In this document: positions 7,815 through 17,053 of the stretch, in pieces
Numbering within the stretch: the first letter of the stretch is position 1
Layout of the letters: every line of letters begins with the position of its first letter
From: Lentisphaerota bacterium
Lineage (GTDB): Bacteria > Verrucomicrobiota > Kiritimatiellia > PWTM01
DNA length: 43,489 nucleotides
Direction of reading: 5' to 3'
Assembly (NCBI GenBank): GCA_016873715.1
Contig: VGWF01000022.1
Span: forward strand, 1-43,489
Position numbers and translations under genes: made by a program
Notes under the pieces: model-generated
The model's input: only the letters and a program-made list of their open reading frames with translations
What the model was told of the DNA's origin: nothing
Database searches by the model: none

Positions 7815-10800
7815 TTGGAACAACGGTCTTTCAGCGCCCCTGTCGTTCTCCTCGTCGCCGTTCTGCTGCTGCGACCGGTCGGTCCCTCCTGCGCGGCCGT
7901 GACGGGATTCGTCGCGGACCGCTGGGGCGATGAGGCGGAGACGGCGCGGGAGGTGGCGCGTGCGATCGGCGCGGAGCCGGCCGATCCCGCGGCGCCCGCC
8001 CGGTTCGCGGCCGTCTGGATCCACGGCGGCGACGCGCTGCCGGAGAGCCTGACCCCGGCCGCGGTCGCGTCGCTGAGCAACCACGTCGCGTCGGGACACG
8101 GACTCCTTCTCACCGGTTCCGCCGTCACCCTGGTCGACGCGCTCGGGCTCGACGGGCTCGCGACGAAGCCGGTGACGTTCGGCGACGACCGCGCGCAGGC
8201 GGGGCTCGTGCCCGCGGATCCCGCCGCGCCCGCATTTCGCGGCATCGAACCCGATCGGGGCGTGATCTGGATGAGCAATGCGGCGTATCCGGCGTTCGCC
8301 CATCTCGCCGGCCCGCGCGGGCGCGTGCTCGCGCGCACGCCGGGCGGACCCGAGAACCCGATGCTGGAGTACCGGCTCGGACGGGGAAGGGTGATCGTCC
8401 TCGGCTGGCGCCTCTCGCGCCTCTTCTTCCACGCACCCGCCGGCAGCCGCGGTCGGTTCGAACAGCTTCTGCGCAACACGCTCGCCGACCTGGCCGCGAT
8501 GCCGCCATCCGAAGCGTCGTCCGGGGATCCGCCTCGGCCGACACGGAGGTCGGCCCTCCAGGGGTCCCGGAGTGAAGGCGATGGAGGGCCGGGCTCCGTC
8601 CCGGCCGTGCCGGCGGCCGAGTGGGAGGCGCTGGCGCTCGCCATCGACGACCTGCGCGCCACGCAGGGCCGGCGCTACCCGCGGGGCGACGAGTTCCGCC
8701 GGCGGCTGGACGGCCTGCGAGAGACCGCCTGCGACGCCGCGGCCTTCCGCGCGCTGCGCGACGAGGCCCTGCTGGCCAACCCGCTGCTCGACTTCGACCG
8801 GCTCCTGCTCGTGAAGCGCGGCGCGAACAAGCTGGGGCTGCCGATGAACTACCAGGGCAACTGCAGCCTCGATCCCGCCGGCTACGACAACGAGATCGCC
8901 GTGCTCTCGCCGGTGCGGCCGGACGGCGCGATGACGACCCTGTACCGCCCGCAGGGCGGACGGTTCGTCGGCGATGTCGACCTCCACTTCGACGCGGACC
9001 GGCTGCTCTTTTCGACGACGGTGGACGGCGGGCGCTGGCGCATCTTCGAGGCCGGCACGAACGGCGCGGCGCCGCGGCAGGTCCCGCTGATCGACGAGCC
9101 GGACGTCGACAACTACGACGCCTGCCACCTGCCCGACGGGCGCATCATGTTCACGTCCACCGCGCCGTTCACCGGCGTCCCCTGCGTGCGCGGCTCGGCG
9201 CACGTTGCGAACCTCTACCTGCGCGAGACCGACGGCCGCATCCGCCGCCTCACCGTCGATCAGGACCACGACTGGTGCCCGACCGTGATGGCCGACGGGC
9301 GCGTCCTGTACCTGCGCTGGGAGTACACCGACCTGCCGCACGCCTTCTCGCGGATCCTCTTCCACATGAACCCGGACGGCACGGGGCAGATGGAGCATTA
9401 CGGCAGCAACTCCTACTGGCCCGGCTCGATGTTCTACGCGCGGCCGCTGCCCGGCGCGCCGTCGCGGTTCGTCGCGATCGTCGGGGGCCATCACGAGCTT
9501 CCGCGAATGGGCGACCTCGTGGTCTTCGACGTCGCGCGCGGCCGTTTCGAGGCCGAGGGCGCCGTGCAGCGGATCCCCGGGCGCGGCCGCCCGGTGGAGC
9601 CGATCGCGCTCGACCTGCCCGTCGCACAGACCTGGCCGAAGTTCCTCCATCCGTTCCCGCTCGGCGACCCCTCGACCTCGCTCGGGGCGGGGAAGTACTT
9701 CCTCGTGTCCTGCCAGCCGTCGCCCGGCGCGCCGTGGGGCATCTGGCTCGCCGACGTGTTCGACAACCTCGTTCCCATCCGCGAGCTGCCGGGCTTCGCG
9801 CTGTTCGAGCCGTTGCCGCTTCGGGCGGTGCCGCGTCCGCCCGTCATCGCCGACCGGGTCGACACGAACCGCACCGATGCGGAGGTGATGCTGGCCGACG
9901 TCTACGCGGGTCCCGGGCTGCGGGGCATCGCGCGCGGAACGATCAAGGCCCTGCGGTTCTTCAGCTACCACTTCGCCTACCAAGGCATGGGCGGCGAGCC
10001 CGACGCGCCCGGGCTCGACGGGCCGTGGGACGTGAAGCGCGTCCTCGGCACCGTTCCGGTCGAGGCCGACGGATCGGCTCGCTTCCTTGTGCCCGCGTAC
10101 ACGCCGGTCTCCGTCCAGCCGCTCGACGCCGACGGCCAGGCGCTGCAGCTGATGCGGAGCTGGTTCACCGCGATGCCCGGCGAGACGCTCTCGTGCGTCG
10201 GCTGCCACGAGCCGCAGAACACCGCCTCGCCCGCGCGCGCGACCGTCGCCGGCGCGAAGCCGCCCGTGCCGATCCGGCCGTGGTACGGTCCGACGCGCGG
10301 CTTCGACTTCCGCCGCGAGGTTCAGCCGGTCCTCGACCGCCTATGCGTCGGGTGCCACGACGGCAAGGCCCGGCCGGACGGGCCGTCGGGCCCCGATCTG
10401 ACCGACCGGCCACCGGTTCCCGCGCAGGACAACAAGAACGCGTACAACCTCGCCTCGCGCTTCACGCCGTCCTACCACGTCCTGCGACGGCTCGTCCGCA
10501 CGCCGACGCGGGAGAGCGACATGCATCTGCCGCCGCCGGGCGAGTTCCACGCCGACACCACGCGGCTCGTGCAGATGCTTCGCAAGGGCCACCACGGCGT
10601 CGCGCTGGACGCGGAGGCGTGGGACCGGCTGGTCACGTGGATCGACCTCGGCGCCCCGGCGCATGGCACATGGACCGACATCTGCGGCGCGGCGCGGGTC
10701 CAGGCGCAGGCTGCGCGGCGTCGCGACATGCGGAAGCGTTACGAGGGCGTCGTCGAGGATCCGGAGGCGGTGATCGAAGGATCGCGTTTCAAGTCAGAGT

Positions 10801-11705
10801 CGAAGGTGGGTCCGGGCGGCCCGCCCGGCCGGACGTTGGACTTGCGGGCACTGCCGGCCTCCGGCACCCCGTCGGCTGGACCTCGCACCATCGACCTCGG
10901 CGGCGGGATCGCGCTCGAACTGGTCCATATTCCCGCCGGCGGGTTCGTGATGGGGCAGGGGGACGGCGTCGCCGACGAGCGACCGTGTGCCGGGGTGAGG
11001 ATCGAACGCGACGTGTGGATGGGCCGGTGCGAGGTGTCGAACGAGCAGTTCGCGCGCTTCGACCCGTCGCACGAGAGCGGTCTGGAGTTCGGCGACTACA
11101 TCCACTTCAGCCCCGGCGAGCGCGGCTGGTCGCTGTCGCGCCCGCGCCAGCCCGTGGTCCGCGTGTCGTGGCACCGGGCGCGCGCCTTCTGCGACTGGCT
11201 CTCCGCGAAGACCGGACGCCGCTTCCGGCTGCCGACGGAGGCGGAATGGGAGTACGCATGCCGCGCGGGCACGGCGACGCCCTGCTGGTACGGCGCGACC
11301 GACGCCGACTTCTCCCGGGTCGCGAATCTCTCCGACCGCACGCACCAGGCGATCGATCCGTTCGGCTGGTCCGGCCGGCCGGAGGTGATTCCGCCGTGGC
11401 GTCCGGCGGAGACGCGCTACGACGACCATGCCAGGGTTGCGGTGTCGGTCGGATCCTACGGCGCGAACCCGTGGGGCCTGCACGACATGCACGGCAACGT
11501 CGCCGAATGGACCGGCACCGCGTACCGGCCGTATCCCTACGCCGCCGCCGACGGCCGCGAGAAGCCCGGCCCCGGCGAACGCGTCGTGGCGCGCGGAGGG
11601 TCGTGGTACGACGTCCCCGCCCGCACCCGTAGCGCCTTCCGCCAGCCCTATCCGCCCGACCGCGCCGTCTACGACGTCGGTTTCCGGGTCGTGTGCGAGG
11701 AGTGA
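7815..11705 (+). CDS. Giant fusion: amidotransferase-like + HzsA-like dihaem + SUMF1 domain protein
   Basis: A 1,296-residue secreted protein starting at TTG 7815, nine nt after the previous stop; a short AGGGG precedes it and a signal peptide follows. Residues ~28-232 look like a glutamine-amidotransferase/ThuA-type fold (AAVWIHGGD, GRVIVLGW). Residues ~233-272 are a Pro/Ser-rich linker encoded by two hairpin repeats. Residues ~273-960 resemble HzsA-related proteins: a TolB-like propeller (HLPDGRIMFTST) and two haem c sites, CVGCH 794-798 and CVGCH 844-848. Residues ~1025-1296 are a SUMF1/formylglycine-generating-enzyme-like domain, but the region after RGGSW reads YDVPARTRSAF and lacks the catalytic cysteines of true FGE. 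It ends 4 nt from the convergent sulfatase. Function unknown; a periplasmic redox or binding role is inferred. Confidence 0.85.
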   Translation: MEQRSFSAPVVLLVAVLLLRPVGPSCAAVTGFVADRWGDEAETAREVARAIGAEPADPAAPARFAAVWIHGGDALPESLTPAAVASLSNHVASGHGLLLTGSAVTLVDALGLDGLATKPVTFGDDRAQAGLVPADPAAPAFRGIEPDRGVIWMSNAAYPAFAHLAGPRGRVLARTPGGPENPMLEYRLGRGRVIVLGWRLSRLFFHAPAGSRGRFEQLLRNTLADLAAMPPSEASSGDPPRPTRRSALQGSRSEGDGGPGSVPAVPAAEWEALALAIDDLRATQGRRYPRGDEFRRRLDGLRETACDAAAFRALRDEALLANPLLDFDRLLLVKRGANKLGLPMNYQGNCSLDPAGYDNEIAVLSPVRPDGAMTTLYRPQGGRFVGDVDLHFDADRLLFSTTVDGGRWRIFEAGTNGAAPRQVPLIDEPDVDNYDACHLPDGRIMFTSTAPFTGVPCVRGSAHVANLYLRETDGRIRRLTVDQDHDWCPTVMADGRVLYLRWEYTDLPHAFSRILFHMNPDGTGQMEHYGSNSYWPGSMFYARPLPGAPSRFVAIVGGHHELPRMGDLVVFDVARGRFEAEGAVQRIPGRGRPVEPIALDLPVAQTWPKFLHPFPLGDPSTSLGAGKYFLVSCQPSPGAPWGIWLADVFDNLVPIRELPGFALFEPLPLRAVPRPPVIADRVDTNRTDAEVMLADVYAGPGLRGIARGTIKALRFFSYHFAYQGMGGEPDAPGLDGPWDVKRVLGTVPVEADGSARFLVPAYTPVSVQPLDADGQALQLMRSWFTAMPGETLSCVGCHEPQNTASPARATVAGAKPPVPIRPWYGPTRGFDFRREVQPVLDRLCVGCHDGKARPDGPSGPDLTDRPPVPAQDNKNAYNLASRFTPSYHVLRRLVRTPTRESDMHLPPPGEFHADTTRLVQMLRKGHHGVALDAEAWDRLVTWIDLGAPAHGTWTDICGAARVQAQAARRRDMRKRYEGVVEDPEAVIEGSRFKSESKVGPGGPPGRTLDLRALPASGTPSAGPRTIDLGGGIALELVHIPAGGFVMGQGDGVADERPCAGVRIERDVWMGRCEVSNEQFARFDPSHESGLEFGDYIHFSPGERGWSLSRPRQPVVRVSWHRARAFCDWLSAKTGRRFRLPTEAEWEYACRAGTATPCWYGATDADFSRVANLSDRTHQAIDPFGWSGRPEVIPPWRPAETRYDDHARVAVSVGSYGANPWGLHDMHGNVAEWTGTAYRPYPYAAADGREKPGPGERVVARGGSWYDVPARTRSAFRQPYPPDRAVYDVGFRVVCEE
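8536..8609. repeat. Inverted pair of CTCCGT-loop hairpin elements inside a coding sequence
   Basis: The first copy is on the minus strand (8536-8560): GGCCGAC, loop ACGGAG (CTCCGT read from the other strand), GTCGGCC. The second is on the plus strand (8581-8609): ATGGAG, then GGCCGGG, loop CTCCGT, CCCGGCC. CGGCCCTCCA at 8551-8560 also pairs perfectly with TGGAGGGCCG at 8582-8591. Both copies lie in frame in the linker between the amidotransferase-like and HzsA-like parts. The same element forms arrays at 31.9-32.1 kb and 33.6-34.0 kb with different but still paired stem bases. Confidence 0.85.
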
Positions 11706-11709
11706 CCGG

Positions 11710-13221
11710 TCAGCGCTTGCGGTTCTTCTTCTGCTGCGGGTTGACCGGCGGGGCGGAGTTCATGCCCTTGCGCCATTCCTGCATGCGCGCCCACTCGGCG
11801 TCGCCGGCGCGCGCGGGATCGAAGCGGCTGGCGTCGACGTCGACATAGAGCGACCGGTAGAGCGCCTCGTCGACCGCCGCGTTCGGGGTGTTGGTCTGGG
11901 CGCCGACGGCGACACGCCACGCGGCCAGCGCGGCGCGCAGCGCGGCGACGCGGTCGGGATGGTCCTTGGCCACGTTGCGCGCCTCGCCGATGTCGGCCGA
12001 CAGGTCGTAGAGCTCGCACACGTCCGCGTCGTAGTACTCCACCAGCGTCCACGTGCCGTCGCGCACCGCGCCGTGCGGGCGGCTGCCCTGGTTCGTGTAG
12101 TGCGGGAAATGCCAGAAGAGGCGCCGCTGCGGCGCGGGGCCGCGGCCGGTCAGGACGCCGGCGAAGCTGACGCCGTCGAGGCCCGTCGGGGCGGGCAGGC
12201 CGGCGAGGTCGAGCAGGGTGGGGATCCAGTCGGTGTTGACGACGGGCGCGTCGATCGTCGTCCCCGCCGGCACGCCGCCGGGCCATCGGACGATCAGCGG
12301 AATGCGCAGCCCGCCCTCGTAGGCGTAGCCCTTGCCGGCGCGGAACGGCGTGTTGTGCGTGATGCGCGGGTGCGGGCCCTCGGGGACGTGCAGTCCGCCG
12401 TTGTCGGAGGTGAAGACGACGATCGTGTTGTCGGCGAGCTTCAGCGCGTCCAGCCGGGCCAGCAGGCGGCCGACCGTGTCGTCGAGCGTCTCGATCACGG
12501 ACGCGTAGACCGGCTCGAAGGCCTTCGCGTTCTTCGCGATCTGCTCCGGCAGCGCGGCGTAGGGGATGTGCGGCGTGTTGTGGGCGAGGTAGACGAGGAA
12601 CGGGCGGTCCTTGTTCTCCTCGATGAAGCGGATCGCCGCGGCGGTGAGTTCGTACTCGCCCTTGCTGCCCTCCGTCGCCGAGGGCACGGTCCTGGCCTGT
12701 CCGCCCTCGGCGAAGTCGAAGCCGTGCTCGACCGGCCCGAACTCCTTGCCGCCGACGTGCCACTTGCCGAGCGCGGCGGTCGCGTAGCCGGCCGGCTTGA
12801 AGTAGCGCGGCAGCATCTTCTCCTCGAGCCCGACCTGCATCCGGATCTCCGGGTGGAGGAGCCGTTGCGAGAGCCGGTCGGGCCGCCCCGGCAGGAACGT
12901 GGTCAGGTGCAGGCGCGCGGGCGTCTTGCCGGTCAGGATGGCGGCGCGCGAGGGCGAGCAGATCGGCTGGGCGCAATAGGCCGACGTGAAGCGCGCGCCC
13001 TGCGCCGCGAGCCGGTCCAGGTTCGGCGTGCGGTGGTCGCTCCGGCCGTAGCAGGCGAGGTCGTTGATGCCGAGGTCGTCGCACAGGATGAACACGATGT
13101 TCGGCGGCCGCGCCTCCGCCGCGCGAACGCCGTCCGGCGCGCCGCACAGCGCAAGCGCCGCCGCGGCGGCGGCGAGGGTCGAACGGATCGCAGTGGCCGG
13201 GATGCGGGGCGTCGTGTTCAT
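11710..13221 (-). CDS. Secreted type I sulfatase
   Basis: A 503-residue sulfatase with a cleavable signal peptide ending near residue 35 (ALALCGAPDGVRAAE). The metal-binding CDDLG is intact. The formylglycine site is C88-S-P-S-R (CSPSRAAILTG), followed by GKWHVGG and TSDNGG. The start at 13221 gives a proper signal peptide; the open frame continues upstream only through tandem repeat DNA. The C-terminus is a basic tail rich in Lys, Arg and Gln. It faces the fusion gene with 4 nt between stops and no hairpin between them, so transcripts must overlap. It probably desulfates an external glycan together with the sulfatase at 4861. Confidence 0.93.
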   Translation of the reverse strand: MNTTPRIPATAIRSTLAAAAAALALCGAPDGVRAAEARPPNIVFILCDDLGINDLACYGRSDHRTPNLDRLAAQGARFTSAYCAQPICSPSRAAILTGKTPARLHLTTFLPGRPDRLSQRLLHPEIRMQVGLEEKMLPRYFKPAGYATAALGKWHVGGKEFGPVEHGFDFAEGGQARTVPSATEGSKGEYELTAAAIRFIEENKDRPFLVYLAHNTPHIPYAALPEQIAKNAKAFEPVYASVIETLDDTVGRLLARLDALKLADNTIVVFTSDNGGLHVPEGPHPRITHNTPFRAGKGYAYEGGLRIPLIVRWPGGVPAGTTIDAPVVNTDWIPTLLDLAGLPAPTGLDGVSFAGVLTGRGPAPQRRLFWHFPHYTNQGSRPHGAVRDGTWTLVEYYDADVCELYDLSADIGEARNVAKDHPDRVAALRAALAAWRVAVGAQTNTPNAAVDEALYRSLYVDVDASRFDPARAGDAEWARMQEWRKGMNSAPPVNPQQKKNRKR

Positions 13222-13257
13222 GCGCCGACGATTGCAGGATTCGCGCGGGACGACAAG

Positions 13258-14400
13258 CCGGGCGAGGACGAACACCGAACGAGGACGAGGGACGAGGGGC
13301 GGGGCGGAGAACAACATCCAATATCCAACAGCCAACAACCAACATCCAACGGCGGAAGACGAGGAAGGCCGCGAGGAAGAGGCCGACACTCGACACCTGC
13401 CACTCAACACCGTCGTCCCTCGACCCCCGACCCTCGCCCCTTTCCGGGGGCGGGCTGCCGCGAGCCCGAACCGTGCGCTTCTGAAGCATCACCCCCGCGG
13501 CCTCGCAGTAGCTCGGCCCTCCATCACAGGAAGAGGGACGAGGGGCGGGACGGAGAACAACATCCAATATCCAACACCCAACAACCAACAGCCAACATCC
13601 AACGGCGGAAGACGAGGAAGGCCGCGGGGAAGAGGCCGACACTCGGCACCTGCCACTCGACACCGTCCTCCCTCGTCCCCCGACCCTCGCACCTTTCCGG
13701 GGGCGAGCTACCGCGAGCCCGAACCGTGCGCTTCTGAAGCATCACCCCCGCGGCCTCGCATAGCTCGGCCCTCCATCACAGGAAGAGGGGCGAGGGACGA
13801 GGGGCGGAGAACAACATCCAATATCCAACACCCAACAACCAACAGCCAACAGCCGACGGCGGAAGACGAGGAAGGCCGCGAGGAAGAGGCCGACACTCGA
13901 CACCTGCCACTCGACACCGTTCTCCCTCGTCCCCCGACCCTCGCACCTTTCTGGGGGCGGGCTACTACGAGCCCGAACCTTGCGCTACCGAAGCATCGCC
14001 CCGCGGCCTCGCATAGCTCGGCCCTCCATCACAGGAAGAGGGACGAGGGGCGAGGGCGGGGATCAACATCCGATATCCAACAGCCAACAGCCAACAACCA
14101 ACAGCCAACGGCGGAAAGCGAGGAAGGCCGCGAGAAGGAGGCCTACACTCGACACCTGCCACTCGACACCGTTCTCCCTCGTCCCCCGACCCTCGCACCT
14201 TTCTGGGGGCGTGCCCCACGCGGCCTCGCATAGCTCGGCCCTCCATCACAGGACGAGGGACGAGGGGCGAGGGCGGAGAACAACATCCAATATCCAACAG
14301 CCAACAACCAACAGCCAACGGCGGAAAGCGAGGAAGGCTGCGAGGAAGAGGTCGACACTCGACACATGTCCCTCGCCGCCGTCCTCCCTCGCCCGCGCGC
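13258..14400. repeat. Composite tandem repeat, about 217-253 bp period, four to five copies
   Basis: The whole space between the divergent sulfatase and HzsA-like genes is tandem repeat. Each unit has (a) GAGGGAC/GAGGGGC words, (b) a run of 7-nt words of the form CCAACNN (CCAATAT, CCAACAG, CCAACAA, CCAACAT), (c) GGCGGAAGACGAGGAAGGC, (d) a C-rich CCCTCGTCCCCCGACCCTCG stretch, and (e) a minus-strand relative of the ATGGAGGGCC element. TCGGCCCTCC recurs at 13513, 13765, 14018 and 14235, giving periods of 252, 253 and 217. No gene is credible here; open frames across it only reflect the repeat. Confidence 0.92.
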
Positions 14401-14404
14401 TCGT

Positions 14405-14446
14405 CGTTCGATGTTGGGTGTTGGATGTTCGGTGTTCGATGTTCGC
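14405..14446. repeat. Heptanucleotide repeat, reverse orientation
   Basis: Five to six consecutive 7-nt words of the type NGNTGTT (CGATGTT, GGGTGTT, GGATGTT, CGGTGTT, CGATGTT) abut the end of the larger array. They are the reverse complement of the AACANCN words found at 31.4 and 40.5 kb. Confidence 0.8.
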
Positions 14447-14541
14447 CCGACCCCACGCCCTCGTTCCATGCCCTATTCGTTTGTCCCCATTCGGTTGTTT
14501 CTTCTCCTCCTCCGCCTGCCCCTCCGGTCGCCGCAGCTGTC

Positions 14542-14570
14542 TTGGAATGCGAGCGTCGGACGGATACGAT
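14542..14570 (+). promoter_or_regulatory. Promoter of the second HzsA-like gene
   Basis: TTGGAA (14542-14547) and TACGAT (14565-14570) are exactly 17 nt apart. The predicted transcription start, about 7 nt after the -10, coincides with the GTG at 14577. This argues against the in-frame ATG at 14547, which lies in the -35/spacer. Confidence 0.5.
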
Positions 14571-14576
14571 GGCGCC

Positions 14577-16907
14577 GTGAGCGCGCCCGTGAGTCGCTGC
14601 GGTTCCGTCCTGCTCGCACTCGCCGTTGCCGCCGGCGTTTCGCGGGCGGCGTCCGATGCGGTCGAGCGCGACTGGCGGATGCAGGACGGGATCGGGACGG
14701 AGCGCAATCCCGCGACGTGGGCGGACGCGATCGCGACGCTGTTGCAGCGCGGGGACCGCCTGCTCCGAGACCTGCGGGACGGCGGTCTCGATGTCGACGC
14801 GGAGTCGGCCGAGTGGGAGCGGCTCCGCGGCGCCGCGCGGGACGAATCCACCTGGCGGCGGCTACACGAGATCCGCCGCGGCGTCGCGCTGCGCAACCCG
14901 CTCGCGCGGACCGGCCCGCTGGTCTTCATCAAGCAGGTGCCGGGCACCTTCAGCCACCAGCTCACCCAGTACTACGGCAACTGCGCGCGGCCGGGCGGCG
15001 GACTGTTCGTCCTCGAGGAACCGGGCGTGTCGATGCGGTGCCGGCCACTCGCCGCCTCGCTCCCCCAGGGCAGCTTCCAGCACGCGGACGTCTCGCCCGA
15101 CGGCCGGCGCATCCTGTTCGCCCATTGCCGGGTCGACGCGCCGCCGGCGGCGCGCGAGGCGCAGACGGGCCGCTTCTATCATCTCTACGAGGTCGGCGTG
15201 TCGGGCCGCGGGCTGCGGCAGTTGACGGACGGTCCGTTCGACGACTTCGCGCCGCGCTACCTTCCGGACGGTCGCATCGTTTTCATCTCGACACGGCGCG
15301 GCGGCTTCCACCGGTGCGGGCGCGGGCCGTGTCCGACCTACACGCTGGCCGTCGCCAATGCCGACGGCTCCGACGCGCACCCGATCTCGTACCACGAGAC
15401 GCACGAGTGGGATCCCGCCGTGCTGAACGACGGCCGCATCCTCTACACGCGCTGGGACTACGTGGACCGCAACGCCGTGCACTACCAGCAGCTCTGGACC
15501 GTGCGTCCCGACGGCGGCGGCGTGCGCGCCTTCTACGGCAACCACACGCTCAACCCCGTCGGCGTCTGGGAGGCCCGGCCCGTGCCCGGCTCGCACCGCG
15601 TCATGGCAACCGCCGCCGCGCACCACGCGATGACCGCCGGCTCGATCGTCCTGCTGGACGTCACGCGCGGCCATGATGGCGACGCCCCGCTCGAGCGCCT
15701 GACGCCCGACGCGCTCTTCCCCGAGAGCGAGGCGCCTGTTCTCCAGTCGCCCGGCGGAACGGGCCGCTGGCATGCGCCGGCCGGGGTGGCCGCGCCGCCC
15801 CCGGTTCCGCCGGAGGCCGGGCGCTGGCCGGGGCACTGTTACCGGAGCGCGTGGCCGCTGTCGGAGACGTACTTCCTCGCCGCCTACAGCTTCGACCCGC
15901 TCATCGGCGAGCCGTCCGCCAATCCGCCGAACCAGTTCGGCCTCTACCTCGTCGACCGCTTCGGCACCAAGGAGCTGCTCTATCGCGACCCGGAGATCAG
16001 CAGCCTCTGGGCGATGCCGCTGCGTCCGCGGCCCGCGCCGCCGGGCCTTCCGGCGGAGACCGCGGCGGAGGCGTCCGGAACGTTCTTCCTGCAGGACGTC
16101 CGCTCGGCCTGGCCGTCGCTGCCGGACGTCCCGATCCGCGGCCTCCGGATCGTACAGGTGCTGCCGAAGACGACGCCCCACGCGAACACGCCGACCGTCG
16201 GGCTGGCCAATGCCTCGCCCGGCAAGCAGGTGCTCGGCACGGTTCCGGTCGAGGCGGACGGCTCGGCCTTCTTCCGCGCGCCCGCGGGCATCCCGCTCGC
16301 GTTCCAGGCGCTCGACGACCGCGGACAGGCGGTGCAGACGATGCGCAGCGTGACCTACCTCCAGCCCGGGGAAGACGCGTCCTGCGTCGGCTGCCACGAG
16401 CCGCGCACCGCCGCGCCGGCCCCGCGGCCGACGGCGCAGGCGCTCCGGCGTCCGCCCTCCGCGATCGCGCCGGGGCCGGACGGATCGCGGCCGCTGAGTT
16501 ACCCGATCCTCGTGCAGCCGGTGCTGGACCGCCACTGCGCGCGGTGCCACGGGGGCGACAAGCCGCGCGGCGGCGTGTCGTTGTCCTCCGCGCCGCAGGG
16601 CCGCTACACGGTCTCCTACAACGCGCTGGCGCCGCGCGTGTCGTTCCCGGCGTGGGGTGGGAAGCCGGGGGACTTCCGCGTCACGAACAGCGAGCCTCTC
16701 ACGCAGCCGGACTTCTTCGGCGCGCGCGCGAGTGCGCTGATGACGATGCTTCTCCGCGGCCACCACGATGTCGCGCTCGCCCCCGCCGACATCGACCGCC
16801 TCGTGACCTGGATGGATGCGAACGCGCTCTTCTACGGCACCTTCGACGTCGCCGACCAGGCCCGCCAGCAGCTGGGCGGGCGGATCGCCGGTCCGGCGCT
16901 GGAGTAG
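14577..16907 (+). CDS. HzsA-related dihaem beta-propeller protein
   Basis: A 776-residue secreted protein. The GTG start at 14577 gives a signal peptide (MSAPVSRCGSVLLALAVAAG) and may be leaderless. The layout follows the middle part of the 7,815 fusion: an N-terminal helical segment, a TolB/PD40-like propeller (YLPDGRIVFISTRRGGFHRCG), the shared VLGTVPVEADGSA block, then two haem c motifs, CVGCH at 603-607 and CARCH at 654-658. It lacks both the amidotransferase-like N-terminus and the SUMF1 C-terminus. HzsA-related proteins are named for hydrazine synthase alpha of anammox bacteria, but family members are widespread outside anammox and their reaction is unknown. Probably a periplasmic electron-transfer or oxidative step in polymer breakdown. 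Confidence 0.83.
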   Translation: MSAPVSRCGSVLLALAVAAGVSRAASDAVERDWRMQDGIGTERNPATWADAIATLLQRGDRLLRDLRDGGLDVDAESAEWERLRGAARDESTWRRLHEIRRGVALRNPLARTGPLVFIKQVPGTFSHQLTQYYGNCARPGGGLFVLEEPGVSMRCRPLAASLPQGSFQHADVSPDGRRILFAHCRVDAPPAAREAQTGRFYHLYEVGVSGRGLRQLTDGPFDDFAPRYLPDGRIVFISTRRGGFHRCGRGPCPTYTLAVANADGSDAHPISYHETHEWDPAVLNDGRILYTRWDYVDRNAVHYQQLWTVRPDGGGVRAFYGNHTLNPVGVWEARPVPGSHRVMATAAAHHAMTAGSIVLLDVTRGHDGDAPLERLTPDALFPESEAPVLQSPGGTGRWHAPAGVAAPPPVPPEAGRWPGHCYRSAWPLSETYFLAAYSFDPLIGEPSANPPNQFGLYLVDRFGTKELLYRDPEISSLWAMPLRPRPAPPGLPAETAAEASGTFFLQDVRSAWPSLPDVPIRGLRIVQVLPKTTPHANTPTVGLANASPGKQVLGTVPVEADGSAFFRAPAGIPLAFQALDDRGQAVQTMRSVTYLQPGEDASCVGCHEPRTAAPAPRPTAQALRRPPSAIAPGPDGSRPLSYPILVQPVLDRHCARCHGGDKPRGGVSLSSAPQGRYTVSYNALAPRVSFPAWGGKPGDFRVTNSEPLTQPDFFGARASALMTMLLRGHHDVALAPADIDRLVTWMDANALFYGTFDVADQARQQLGGRIAGPALE

Positions 16908-16985
16908 CGCGTCGCGCGGGTGCTCGCGCCCCGGGGAACGAGGCCCCGCGGCGCCCTCGCGCGTACCGGCGCGACGGACGCCGGC

Positions 16986-17014
16986 TTCTCTGTGCCCCCG
17001 CTTCTTGCTACAGT
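16986..17014 (+). promoter_or_regulatory. Promoter of the epimerase-metG pair
   Basis: TTCTCT (16986-16991) and TACAGT (17009-17014) are 17 nt apart, with a ~35-nt leader to the ATG at 17054. The -10 is identical to that of rplM. Confidence 0.45.
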
Positions 17015-17053
17015 GGACGCGGTGCCGCCAATGAACGACCGGGGCGGCGGGAG

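Noticed and set aside
6024-10208. A 1,394-codon minus-strand open frame
   Set aside because: It is antisense to the sulfatase, ceramidase-like and fusion genes and has no recognisable domain or signal.
13222-13410. 63-residue upstream extension of the second sulfatase
   Set aside because: It reads into tandem repeat and would place the signal peptide internally. The MNTTPRI start gives a normal signal peptide.
7815-16907. Hydrazine synthase / anammox metabolism
   Set aside because: HzsA-like architecture is widespread outside anammox. No HzsB/C, Hdh or other anammox genes appear.
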